Shown here: positions 34,694 through 43,246 of the stretch, one piece after another
How the letters are laid out: each line of letters opens with the position of its first letter
Position numbering within the stretch: position 1 is the first letter of the stretch
Source: Agromyces cerinus
GTDB lineage: Bacteria > Actinomycetota > Actinomycetes > Actinomycetales > Microbacteriaceae
NCBI RefSeq assembly: GCF_016907835.1
Contig: NZ_JAFBCT010000001.1
Location: 2,542,001-2,606,000, forward strand
Length of the DNA stretch: 64,000 nucleotides
Reading direction: 5' to 3'
The notes under the pieces: model-generated
Database searches by the model: none
Told to the model about the DNA's origin: nothing
Seen by the model: the letters and a program-made list of their open reading frames with translations, nothing else
Made by a program: the position numbers and the translations under genes

Positions 34694-37061
34694 CCTCGAT
34701 CGCACCGATGCTCACGGCCGACACGAGGAGCACGAGCGTCGCCGTCACCAGCGACGGGTCGACGAACACCAGGAACTCCGTGGCGAGCGGCACGGAGTAG
34801 ACGAGGATGAGGCCCACCATCATCGAGCCGATGATGAGGATCTTCCACCCGTCGATCGGCCGTGAGAGCACGATGAGCACCCAGAGCCCGATGATCGTGA
34901 GCAGCAGGGTCGAGCCCGTGCGCAGCTCGTCCTCGCCGATGCCCGCCTGCGTCGCGGCCCAGCTGTAGAAGAACACGGCGAGCGCCACCACGATGCCGGC
35001 CGGGATCGCGAAGCTCAGCGACCGCCGCAGGAACCCGGGCACGTAGCGCCGCGCATTCGGCATGAGGGCGAGGAAGAACGCGGGAATGCCGATCGTGAGG
35101 CCGTCGACCACCGAGAGCTGGCGCGGCAGGAACGGGAACGCGAGCACGAACACCCCGAAGAGCAGGGCGAGCCCGGTGGCCCAGACCGTCTTGGTGAGGA
35201 ACAGCATCGAGACGCGCTCGATGTTCGCGATCACCTGACGCCCTTCGGCGACCACGCGCGGCAGGTGCGAGAACCTGCCGTCGAGCAGCACGATCCGCGC
35301 GACCGCCTTGGTCGCCGCCGACCCCGACTCCATCGCGATGCCGATGTCGGCCTCCTTGATCGCGAGCGCGTCGTTGACGCCGTCGCCCGTCATCGCCACG
35401 GTGTGCCCGGCCTGCTTCAGCGCGATCACGATCGCCTTCTTCTGGTCGGGCGTGACGCGCCCGAACACGAGGTGCTGCGCGAGCACGGCCGCGAGCTCGG
35501 CCGGGTCTTCGGGCAGCTGCCGGGCGTCGAAGCCGCCCTCCGCATCGAGCCCGACGCTGCGGGCGATCGCCGCGACCGTGGCGGGGTTGTCGCCCGAGAT
35601 GATGCGCACGTCCACGCCCTGTTCGGCGAAGTACGCGAGGGTCTCCGCGGCATCCGGCCGGATGCGCTCGCGGAAGGTCAGCAGGGCGACCGGTTCGAGC
35701 CCGGCAGGCAGCGACTCCGCCGATTCGTCGAGCGGCTCGGCGCTGCGGGCGAGCACGAGCGTGCGCAGACCGGATGACGCGAGCTCACGCGACTCGCCGG
35801 CGAGCCGGTTGTCGGGGAAGACCATCTCGGGGCCGCCGAGCACCCAGCTGCCCGCGACATCCGTGCCCGCTGCACCCGCTGCGCCCGGTGCGAAGGCGAC
35901 CGCGCTCCATTTGCGCGCCGACGAGAACGGGATGCGCGCGACGGGGGCGACCGCCGGCACGTCGTCGTAGGGCTCGGCGAGGCAGCGGGCCGTGGCGTTC
36001 GCGTCGGGCTCCCCGCCGTACCAGGCGAGCACGCGCCGCCATCCTGCGGGGTCGCCGGCGACGTCATCGGCGGCCGTACCGAGCGGGTGCTCGGCGTCGA
36101 AGACGATGCTGCCCTCGGTGAGGGTGCCGGTCTTGTCGAGGCAGATCAGGTCGACCCGGGCGAGGCCCTCGACCGCGGCGAGCTCCTGTACGAGCACCTG
36201 CTGCCGTGCGAGCTTCACCGCACCGACCGCGAAGGTGATGCTCGTCATGAGCACCAGGCCGAGCGGGATCATCGCGACGATCGCCGCGATCGTGTTGACG
36301 GCCGCCTGGCGCCAGTCGCCCGACTCGATCGCCTGCTCCCACCCGCCGAACACGTACATCTGCGCGTTGAAGACGAGCAGCGCGATCGGGCCGACGATCC
36401 ACGCGACGACGCGCAGCACCTTGTCGATCGACGATCGCAGCTCGCTCGAGACGAGCGAGAACTTCTTCGCCTCGGAGGCGAGCTTGTTCGCGAACGAGTC
36501 GGCGCCCGCGCGCACCACGATGGCCTCACCCTCGCCGGCGATCACCACCGAGCCCGAGAGCACGTCGTCGCCCGGCGCCTTGTCGACGGCATCGGACTCC
36601 CCCGTGAGCATCGACTCGTCGAGCTGCAGTCGAGCGGATGCCGCGACGCGCGCGTCGGCCGGAACCTGGTCGCCCGCCCGCAGCACGAGCCGGTCGTCGA
36701 GCACGACGTCGCCGACGGCGACCTCGGTCACCGCGCCGTCGCGCCGCACCCGCGCGTGGGGGGCGTGCAGCAGCGCCAGCTTGTCGAGCGCAGCCTTCGC
36801 ACGGAACTCCTGCACCGAGCCGATGACGGTGTTCGCGATGGCGCTGATGCCGAACAGGGCGTCCTGCCAGCGGCCGAGCAGCAGCAGCACGAGGAAGCAG
36901 GTGGCGATGATGCCGTTGAACAACGTGAGCACGTTCGCGCGGATGATGCTCGAGACGCTGCGGCTCGACTGCTGCGAGAACGCGTTCGATCGACCGTCGG
37001 CGACGCGCTCGGCCACCTCGGCGTTCGTGAGGCCCACCGTCTCGACGTCCGTCGCGCTCAT
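34626..37061 (-). CDS. cation-translocating P-type ATPase (CtpE-like)
   Basis: An 811-residue P-type ATPase in the plasma membrane. TGES (actuator), DKTGTLTEG with the phosphorylated aspartate near residue 307, and MTGDGVNDALAIKEADIGIAM (hinge) are intact. The ion-site helix reads IPLGLVLMTS. This layout resembles actinobacterial CtpE, tied to calcium uptake, rather than Kdp or copper pumps: there is no metal-binding N-domain or CPx motif. The transported ion is an inference. About ten membrane helices; the C-terminal four are clear. Confidence 0.87.
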   Translation of the reverse strand: MSATDVETVGLTNAEVAERVADGRSNAFSQQSSRSVSSIIRANVLTLFNGIIATCFLVLLLLGRWQDALFGISAIANTVIGSVQEFRAKAALDKLALLHAPHARVRRDGAVTEVAVGDVVLDDRLVLRAGDQVPADARVAASARLQLDESMLTGESDAVDKAPGDDVLSGSVVIAGEGEAIVVRAGADSFANKLASEAKKFSLVSSELRSSIDKVLRVVAWIVGPIALLVFNAQMYVFGGWEQAIESGDWRQAAVNTIAAIVAMIPLGLVLMTSITFAVGAVKLARQQVLVQELAAVEGLARVDLICLDKTGTLTEGSIVFDAEHPLGTAADDVAGDPAGWRRVLAWYGGEPDANATARCLAEPYDDVPAVAPVARIPFSSARKWSAVAFAPGAAGAAGTDVAGSWVLGGPEMVFPDNRLAGESRELASSGLRTLVLARSAEPLDESAESLPAGLEPVALLTFRERIRPDAAETLAYFAEQGVDVRIISGDNPATVAAIARSVGLDAEGGFDARQLPEDPAELAAVLAQHLVFGRVTPDQKKAIVIALKQAGHTVAMTGDGVNDALAIKEADIGIAMESGSAATKAVARIVLLDGRFSHLPRVVAEGRQVIANIERVSMLFLTKTVWATGLALLFGVFVLAFPFLPRQLSVVDGLTIGIPAFFLALMPNARRYVPGFLRRSLSFAIPAGIVVALAVFFYSWAATQAGIGEDELRTGSTLLLTIIGLWVLIVLSRPIDGWKILIIGSMMVGLILVYSVPLATEFLVFVDPSLVTATLVLLVSAVSIGAIEVIRFVHRRYVRRTAQFDPSTTP

Positions 37062-37154
37062 GTCGGGAGACTATCGGCGATCGGGCGACGGACGCAGGGG
37101 GCGGTCACGCGGGCAGGTCGGTCGGGTCGGTCGCGCCGGGGCGTCGGTGGGGCG

Positions 37155-37637
37155 TCAGCCGCGCGCGTCTTCGAGGTGCGGGGCGCCGTGGCTCAGCACC
37201 TTGACCACGAGGTTGTGACGGGCAAGCGTGCGGATCGTGCGCGTGACCTCGTCGCGGTTCTGGCCGAGCGCGCGTTCGTTCGCCACGACGAGCACGTCGC
37301 CCGCCCGCAGGGTGCCGAACAGGCGGCCGAGCCGCTGCTCCCAGGTCTCGGGCGCCTCGGCCGCGGGATGCTTGAAGTCGAGGATGGCGACGCCGAAGTC
37401 TGCGAGGTCGTTGCGCTGCTCGACGACCGAGGGCATGTCATCGCGCGCGACGACGAGACCGACGAGACGCGCACCCTCGGGGCGCGCCTTCCACCAGTCC
37501 TGGTTGCGCTGCAGCTCCTCGAAGCACTCGGGGCAGCCGAGGGCGTGATGGCCCGGACCGTGCGGTGCCTGCGCAGCGGTGGCCGTCGAGGTCGCCGCCG
37601 ATGCATCCGTCGTCGAATCTGCTGTCTGCTCACCCAT
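37155..37637 (-). CDS. degenerate serine-recombinase-fold protein
   Basis: A 160-residue protein. After a Thr/Ala-rich start and a CPECFEELQ pair of cysteines, residues about 57-150 follow the serine resolvase catalytic domain strand by strand (VGLVVARDDMPSVVEQRNDL, then LRAGDVLVVANERALGQNRDEV). The catalytic serine position is occupied by the ARDD segment, and the second conserved arginine of the DRLGR-type motif is Gln (ERALGQN). There is no DNA-binding C-terminus. It cannot be an active recombinase by the known mechanism and may be a domesticated structural or regulatory protein. Confidence 0.75.
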   Translation of the reverse strand: MGEQTADSTTDASAATSTATAAQAPHGPGHHALGCPECFEELQRNQDWWKARPEGARLVGLVVARDDMPSVVEQRNDLADFGVAILDFKHPAAEAPETWEQRLGRLFGTLRAGDVLVVANERALGQNRDEVTRTIRTLARHNLVVKVLSHGAPHLEDARG

Positions 37638-37712
37638 GCCGTACCCCTTTTGCGTCGCCTCCCATTCTCGCCGGGATCGGGGTCGACTGCACGTCGCAGA
37701 CCTCCCGCAGCG

Positions 37713-38171
37713 TCAGCGGGCGACGGGCGTGAGGCGGATCACCGGGATCTGCCGGTCGGTGAGGCGCTCGTACCTGGCGAATCCCGACGCCTGCGCGGTG
37801 ATCCGCCGCCACGCGGCGTCGCGCTCGGCGCCGTGGAGCTGCTCGGCCGTCACCTCGACGCGCCGCCCGGCGTACTCGATGCGCACCCGATCGGGATGGG
37901 CGGCGAGGTTGTAGTACCAGGACGGGTTGCGGGCGGCACCGTTCGCCGACGCCACGATGAACCTCGTGCCGCCATCGGCGGGGAACCATCGCACCGGAGT
38001 CATCCGCTCGACGCCGGTCTTCTTGCCGATCGTGATCAGCACGAGCTTGTCGCCGCTCCGTGCGCCCCTTCTGCGGATGCGCTCCGCCATGCGCTGGTTG
38101 CCCCAGCGCTCGAGCCGGCCACGACCCGGCTGGCGGGCGCCTCGAGTGCCGTTCCGCGTATCGAAGCTCAT
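37713..38171 (-). CDS. deazaflavin-dependent (F420) nitroreductase family protein
   Basis: A 152-residue DDN-family protein with the split-barrel fold: LVLITIGKKTGVERMTPVRWF and NPSWYYNLAAHPDRVRIEYAG are typical. Members bind F420 (or related cofactors) and reduce diverse compounds, including quinones. Its ATG overlaps the stop of the response regulator (38168-38171), so it is the third gene of the two-component operon. Confidence 0.87.
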   Translation of the reverse strand: MSFDTRNGTRGARQPGRGRLERWGNQRMAERIRRRGARSGDKLVLITIGKKTGVERMTPVRWFPADGGTRFIVASANGAARNPSWYYNLAAHPDRVRIEYAGRRVEVTAEQLHGAERDAAWRRITAQASGFARYERLTDRQIPVIRLTPVAR

Positions 38172-38860
38172 GACATCGCCTCCGTTCCGTCGTTCTGCAG
38201 GAAGGCCAGCACCGCAGCCACCCGACGGTGCACCCCCGTCTCGGGCAGCCGCAGCTTCGTGAAGATCGCGTTCACGTGCTTCTCGACCGTCGATGTCGAC
38301 AGGAAGAGCGCCTGCTCGATGCCCGCGTTGGTCTTGCCCGCGGCCATCTCGCGGAGCACCTCGAGCTCGCGCGGCGACAGGGTGGAGAGCGGGCTCGACG
38401 CCCCCGAGGCGCTGCGGCGTCGCACGAGGGTGTCGACGATCTGCGGATCGATCACCGAGCCACCGGCGTGCACCTCGTGCAGCGCGTGCACGAGGTCCTC
38501 GAGGTCGCCGATGCGGTCCTTCAGCAGGTAGCCGAGACCCGCCGACCCGTCGGCGAAGAGGGCGAGCGCATAGCTTTCGTCGGCGTGCTGCGAGAGCACG
38601 ACCACCCCGGTCGACGGCGACGAGGCGCGGATGGCGTGCGCGGCCTCGATGCCCTCCATGTGATGGCCCGGCGGCATGCGGATGTCGGTGAGCACCGCGT
38701 GCGGCGCGAGGCGGCGAACGGCGTCGAGCAACTCGGTGCCGTTGCCGACCGCGGCGACCACGTCGACCTCGCCGGAGTCCTCGAGGAGGCGCCGCACGCC
38801 CTCCCGCACGAGGTAGTTGTCCTCGGCGATCACGACGCGCAGCACGCCCGGGTCATCCAA
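38168..38860 (-). CDS. NarL/LuxR-type response regulator
   Basis: A 230-residue response regulator. The receiver domain (residues 8-125) has the phospho-acceptor aspartate in AVLTDIRMPPG and acidic residues in AEDN; the C-terminal LuxR helix-turn-helix (about 165-225) reads LSPRELEVLREMAAGKTNAGIEQALFLSTSTVEKHVNAI. The start overlaps the kinase stop by 8 bp. It is the direct partner of the adjacent kinase. Confidence 0.93.
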   Translation of the reverse strand: MDDPGVLRVVIAEDNYLVREGVRRLLEDSGEVDVVAAVGNGTELLDAVRRLAPHAVLTDIRMPPGHHMEGIEAAHAIRASSPSTGVVVLSQHADESYALALFADGSAGLGYLLKDRIGDLEDLVHALHEVHAGGSVIDPQIVDTLVRRRSASGASSPLSTLSPRELEVLREMAAGKTNAGIEQALFLSTSTVEKHVNAIFTKLRLPETGVHRRVAAVLAFLQNDGTEAMS

Positions 38861-40982
38861 CCGGAGCCTCCTCCCGAGCGGATGCCGCGGGCGCGACGCC
38901 GTCGAGTGGCAACTCGACGAGCACGACCGTGCCCGACGGCTCGTTCGGCGACACGCGCACCGTGCCCCGCAGTGCGGCGACCCGGTCGCGGATGTTCGCG
39001 AGGCCGCCGTGCGAGGCCGAGGCGGCAGGGCCGATGCCGCATCCGTCGTCGCTGATCGCGATGCGGAGGTGCCCGTCGCTGCGCGCGAGTCCCACCGACG
39101 CGTGCGTCGCGTTCGCGTGCTTCGCGGTGTTCGCGAGCGCCTCGCGCACGACGTAGTAGGCGGTCGTCTCGACCTCGTCGGGGAATCGCTCGGCCCGCAC
39201 CTGCTCCCCCGCCTCGACCGTGAGCGGGATGGGGAACCGCGCCACCCCCGACTCGACGGCGGCCACGAGCCCGTTGTCGCTCAGCACGGGCGGGTGGATG
39301 CCCCGGGCGAGCTCGCGCAGGTCGGTGAGGGTCATCCGGGCCTGGTCCTGCAGCTCCTCGAGTTCCGCCGCCGTGAGCTCGCCCCGCTGCAGCCGGTTGC
39401 GGGCCAGACGCAGCCCGGCGATCTGGGCCACGACGTCCTGCTGGATGCCGTCGTGCAGGTCGCGCTCGAGGCGCCGGCGCTCGTCGTCCTGCACCGCGAC
39501 GAGGCGCTCGCGCGAGGCGGTCAGTTCGTCGAGCTGCGCGGCGAGCTGCGCGGTCAGCAGCACATTGGCGACGGATGCCGCGGCCTGACCCGCGACCGTG
39601 CGCAGCATCGTGCGCTCGTCGTCGGAGTACTCGCCCCGGTGCCGGGGCCCGAGCTCGATGCGGCCGAGCGTCTCGTCGCCGTGCACGAGGTCGCACGACT
39701 CGACCGACTCGCCGACCTCGTCGCCGGCGACGCCCAGGGGCACTGCGGCGAGGGTGCCGTCCGTCGACACCAGGCGGATCCGCACCCACGAGGCGTCGAG
39801 CCCGACGCGGACCGCTTCAGCCAGTCTCGTGAGCAGCTCTCGCGGGTCGCCGGCCCGTTCGAGTTGCGCGCCGAGCTCACTCAGCATGGTGAACTGCCGC
39901 TCGCGGTCGCCGAACAGGGCGCGGTGGAGTCGCCGTTGCATCCAGCTGCGGACGGGCAGCAGCACGACCGCGAGCAGCGTCGTGATCAGGATCGCGGGCA
40001 CAGTCCTGAGCGGGGGCGTCAGCAGCAGGGCGGGCGTCGCGACCCCGGCCGCGTAGACGACCGTGATGAGCAGGTTCGACGAGCGTTCGACGAGTACACC
40101 GCGATCGCCCGGCCCGATGTCGAACGCCCCGTAACGGAGGATGCCGTGGATCGCCGCGACCGGAATGGCGATCATCGACGCGTAGACGAGGAATTCGATG
40201 CCCCAGACGCCCGGCACGAACGTCCACAGCACGAACGCCACCATCGCCGAGACGACCGCCAGGCCCATCACCCGGGTGCGAGCACGCACCTCGGGTTCGC
40301 CGAAGAGCGCTCGGGAGCCGAGCACCGTGACGCCGAGTGCAACGGCCGCCCACGACTGTTCGACGAGGTAGTGCACGGCGGGGGCGGCCCACTCGAGCCA
40401 CGGCACCACGTAGGGGTTGGGGATCGACTCGCCGCTGATGCCGATGAACTGCGACATCACGACGTGCGGGGTCGTGAGCAGGGTGAGCGGGCCCACGAGC
40501 ACCGGGGTCCAGAGGAAGAGCGCCGCGATCCGCTGCCAGCGATGCTCGGGAACACCGTCGGGGAAGGTCGCGAACACCACCAGCAGCGTCGACGTCGCGA
40601 CCGCATCAGCGGTGAGGCCGAGCATGTTGACGAGCGGGAACCACGGTTCCGCGAGGATGTCCAGGTTGAGATGCACGTACGTCTCGTACGCCGAGCCCAC
40701 GAGCATCGCGGTCGCCCCGAGCCCGATGAGCAGGGCGATGCGCGAGGCCGACACCGTGAGCAGCCACATGCCGAACACGAACAGCGGCAGCGCCCCGAGC
40801 AGCGGCCAGGCGAGCCCGTGGTCCGAGTTGACGTCGGGGTCGAGGAAGCCGCGCATGACGACGATGTAGACCAGTGACGCGACCCCGATCGGGCCGAGCG
40901 TCGCAAGGCACACCCACCTGCGGACCACGATTCCATCGTCCTCCTGTCGGGCGCTTCGCGGGAGGGGGTCTGCCACGACCAC
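38853..40982 (-). CDS. membrane sensor histidine kinase, HisKA_3 family
   Basis: A 709-residue sensor. About ten predicted N-terminal membrane helices (residues 25-345) are followed by a GAF-like domain (about 370-490), a dimerisation/phospho-acceptor helix with the histidine in RRRLERDLHDGIQQDVVAQ, and an ATPase domain with REALANTAKHANATHA and DDGCGIG. It phosphorylates the following response regulator. The start is uncertain: GTG 40982 and 40976 lie after AAGGGG, and GTG 40928 follows AGGAGG at 11 nt. The signal is unknown; the many-helix sensor resembles membrane-stress or small-molecule sensors. Confidence 0.9.
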   Translation of the reverse strand: MVVADPLPRSARQEDDGIVVRRWVCLATLGPIGVASLVYIVVMRGFLDPDVNSDHGLAWPLLGALPLFVFGMWLLTVSASRIALLIGLGATAMLVGSAYETYVHLNLDILAEPWFPLVNMLGLTADAVATSTLLVVFATFPDGVPEHRWQRIAALFLWTPVLVGPLTLLTTPHVVMSQFIGISGESIPNPYVVPWLEWAAPAVHYLVEQSWAAVALGVTVLGSRALFGEPEVRARTRVMGLAVVSAMVAFVLWTFVPGVWGIEFLVYASMIAIPVAAIHGILRYGAFDIGPGDRGVLVERSSNLLITVVYAAGVATPALLLTPPLRTVPAILITTLLAVVLLPVRSWMQRRLHRALFGDRERQFTMLSELGAQLERAGDPRELLTRLAEAVRVGLDASWVRIRLVSTDGTLAAVPLGVAGDEVGESVESCDLVHGDETLGRIELGPRHRGEYSDDERTMLRTVAGQAAASVANVLLTAQLAAQLDELTASRERLVAVQDDERRRLERDLHDGIQQDVVAQIAGLRLARNRLQRGELTAAELEELQDQARMTLTDLRELARGIHPPVLSDNGLVAAVESGVARFPIPLTVEAGEQVRAERFPDEVETTAYYVVREALANTAKHANATHASVGLARSDGHLRIAISDDGCGIGPAASASHGGLANIRDRVAALRGTVRVSPNEPSGTVVLVELPLDGVAPAASAREEAPVG

Positions 40983-41127
40983 CCCTTAGCAGCCGGCCCC
41001 CACCCGCTGTGCAGCAGGCCGCCATGCGGTGTCGGGTCACCCGCGTTCCGGCGGCGCTGCCCGGCCGCGACGGTGGGAGACGAGCGGATGCCGCGTCCGA
41101 CGGCCCGCACGAACAGGGAGGCACATC

Positions 41128-41631
41128 ATGCGCAGGTTCTACTCCGGACTGGCCTGGGCCATCGCCGCGGGCGTCGTCGTGCAGGCGGCGGCGATCGCGT
41201 TCGCGTTCGGCGGCGTGCTCAACCGCGTGTCCGAGGGCGACGTCATCGACAAGGCGCTGCTCGAGAGCGGCGGAGCCGGCGGCGTCGGCGAACTCGGCTT
41301 CTGGATCCACGCGATCGGCGGCGCCGGGTTGCTGCCGCTGCTCGCGGTCGTGCTGCTCGTCGTCTCGTTCTTCGTGCGGGTGAAGGGCGCGCGCCTCTGG
41401 GCGACGCTCACCCTCGCGCTCATCGTGCTGCAGGTCGTGCTCGGGTTCTCGCTGACCGACCTGCCCTACCTCGGGCTGATCCACGGCGCGAACGCGCTCG
41501 CCGTGGTGGCCGCAGCGGTCATCGCGGCGATGCGGGTGCGACGGATGCCCCGGGCGGCCGCCGACTCCGGCCCCGGTGCCGACGCAGGTGCCGCCTCTGA
41601 GGAGGCGACCTCGAATGCCGTCTCGGCGTGA
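41128..41631 (+). CDS. four-helix membrane protein beside the multicopper oxidase
   Basis: A 167-residue protein with about four hydrophobic helices and a disordered acidic C-terminus. Two intramembrane histidines, in FWIHAIGGAG and LIHGANALAV, are placed as in CtaA/COX15-like heme proteins, so heme binding is possible (inference). AGGGAGG precedes ATG 41128. Its 3' end overlaps the multicopper oxidase gene by 17 bp, so they form an operon. Confidence 0.7.
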   Translation: MRRFYSGLAWAIAAGVVVQAAAIAFAFGGVLNRVSEGDVIDKALLESGGAGGVGELGFWIHAIGGAGLLPLLAVVLLVVSFFVRVKGARLWATLTLALIVLQVVLGFSLTDLPYLGLIHGANALAVVAAAVIAAMRVRRMPRAAADSGPGADAGAASEEATSNAVSA

Positions 41632-43180
41632 GCTCTTCCGGTGCGCCGTCGTCGGCGTCGCGGTCACGACCGCGCTCGGCGCCGGAGCACTGGCTTGGAG
41701 TTCGACGCTGCTCGGCGAGTACTCGGTCATGACGATGGGCGGCGGGCACGGCGGCAACGGCGACGTCGGGGCAGGAGCCGACGGCCACGGCGGGCACGCG
41801 GCCGGCGGGCAGGGTGCGGCCGAGGCATCCGGAACCGGCGGAGCCGCCGACGCGGTGAGCGTGACCTCGCTCGTCGCCGACCCCGACCGCCCCGCCGACG
41901 TGCAGGTCGAACTCGTCGCCCGCGAGGGCACCGTCGACGTGCCGGGCGGGCGGTCGATCGAGGGGTACACGGTCAATGGCACGTCGCCCGGGCCCGAGAT
42001 CCGCGCCCGGCAGGGCGACCTCGTCGAGGTCGAGCTCGTCAACGAGTCGGTGACCGACGGCGCGACGCTGCACTGGCACGGCATCGACGTGCCGAACGCG
42101 GCCGACGGCGTCGCCGGCATCACGCAGGACGCCGTGCCGGTCGGCGGCCGTCACGTCTACCGCTTCGAGGCGACGGATGCCGGCACGTACTGGTACCACT
42201 CGCACCAGGTGTCGCACGTGCAGGTCGAACGCGGGCTGCTCGGCGCGATCGTGATCGAGCCCGCCGCGGCATCCGACCCGTCGAGCGCTGCGGCGTCGAG
42301 CAATGCCGCATCGCGCGACGTCACCGCACTGCTGCACGTCTACGGCGGCCAGCACACCCTGAACGGCCGGGTCGGCGACGAGCGCGTCGAGGCCGAGCCC
42401 GGCGCGATCGTGCGGGTGCGCGTCATCAACACCGACCAGGGCACCGCCTCGGTGTGGTCGGCCGAGCCGTTCCGCGTCGTCGCGATCGACGGGCAAGAGG
42501 TGAACCGGCCGACGGACGTCGAGGAGCAACGGGTGCTCATCCCCGCCGGCGGGCGAGCGGATGTCGCGGTGCAGGCGCCCGCGGCCGGTGAAGCCGTGCG
42601 CCTGCACGTGGGCGGCGCCCGGAGCATGCTGATCGGGGACCCTGCGGCGCCCGAGGCATCCGCCCCGCCCGTGCGGCAGCCCTCGCAGACGCTCGACCTG
42701 CTCGCCTACGGCAGTCCGGCGCCGCTGTCGTTCGACCCCTCGGCGCCCGACCGCTCGTACGACTACGTGATCGCCCGCCGCTTCGGCATCATCGACGGCC
42801 GCCCCGGCAACTTCTGGACCATCAACGGCCGCATGTTCCCCGACGTGCCCATGTTCGACGTCGCCGAGGGCGATGTCGTCGTGATGCACCTGCGCAACGA
42901 CTCGGGCGACGTGCACCCCATGCACTTGCACGGCCACCACGTCGTGGTGCTCTCCCGCGACGGCGTCGCGGCCTCCGGCAGCCCGTGGGTCGTCGACTCG
43001 CTCGACGTGCACCCGGGCGAGTCCTACGACATCGCATTCGTCGCCGACAACCCCGGCATCTGGAGCGACCACTGCCACACCCTCCCCCACGCGGTCGACG
43101 GCCTCGTCGCCCACGTCATGTACGAGGGCGTCACGACGCCGTTCACCATCAACGGCGACGCGGGCAACCGCCCGGAGTGA
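41615..43180 (+). CDS. exported multicopper oxidase
   Basis: A 521-residue periplasm-side enzyme. A twin-arginine-like/membrane-anchor N-terminus (RRELFRCAVVGVAVTTALGAG) precedes a His/Gly-rich linker (GGGHGGNGD, GHGGH). Copper motifs are all present: HWHG, WYHSH, HPMHLHGHH and DHCHTLPHAVDGL. In the last, the type 1 site axial position is Leu (…HAVDGL), which usually means high redox potential. GAGGAGG before ATG 41615 fixes the start. Likely roles are copper detoxification or phenol/manganese oxidation; the substrate is not predictable. Confidence 0.92.
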   Translation: MPSRRELFRCAVVGVAVTTALGAGALAWSSTLLGEYSVMTMGGGHGGNGDVGAGADGHGGHAAGGQGAAEASGTGGAADAVSVTSLVADPDRPADVQVELVAREGTVDVPGGRSIEGYTVNGTSPGPEIRARQGDLVEVELVNESVTDGATLHWHGIDVPNAADGVAGITQDAVPVGGRHVYRFEATDAGTYWYHSHQVSHVQVERGLLGAIVIEPAAASDPSSAAASSNAASRDVTALLHVYGGQHTLNGRVGDERVEAEPGAIVRVRVINTDQGTASVWSAEPFRVVAIDGQEVNRPTDVEEQRVLIPAGGRADVAVQAPAAGEAVRLHVGGARSMLIGDPAAPEASAPPVRQPSQTLDLLAYGSPAPLSFDPSAPDRSYDYVIARRFGIIDGRPGNFWTINGRMFPDVPMFDVAEGDVVVMHLRNDSGDVHPMHLHGHHVVVLSRDGVAASGSPWVVDSLDVHPGESYDIAFVADNPGIWSDHCHTLPHAVDGLVAHVMYEGVTTPFTINGDAGNRPE

Positions 43181-43246
43181 CGGTCACCGTGCCGCGACCG
43201 GCGTTCAGCGCCACCACGGATGCCGCCACCCAGCCCGGGGAGTAGC

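Noticed and set aside
37155..37637. Active transposon resolvase
   Set aside because: Catalytic serine and one arginine are missing and no DNA-binding domain or element ends are present.
36087..38531. 814-residue plus-strand frame opposite the P-type ATPase and neighbours
   Set aside because: Crosses several well-supported minus-strand genes; Arg/Asp/His-rich shadow.
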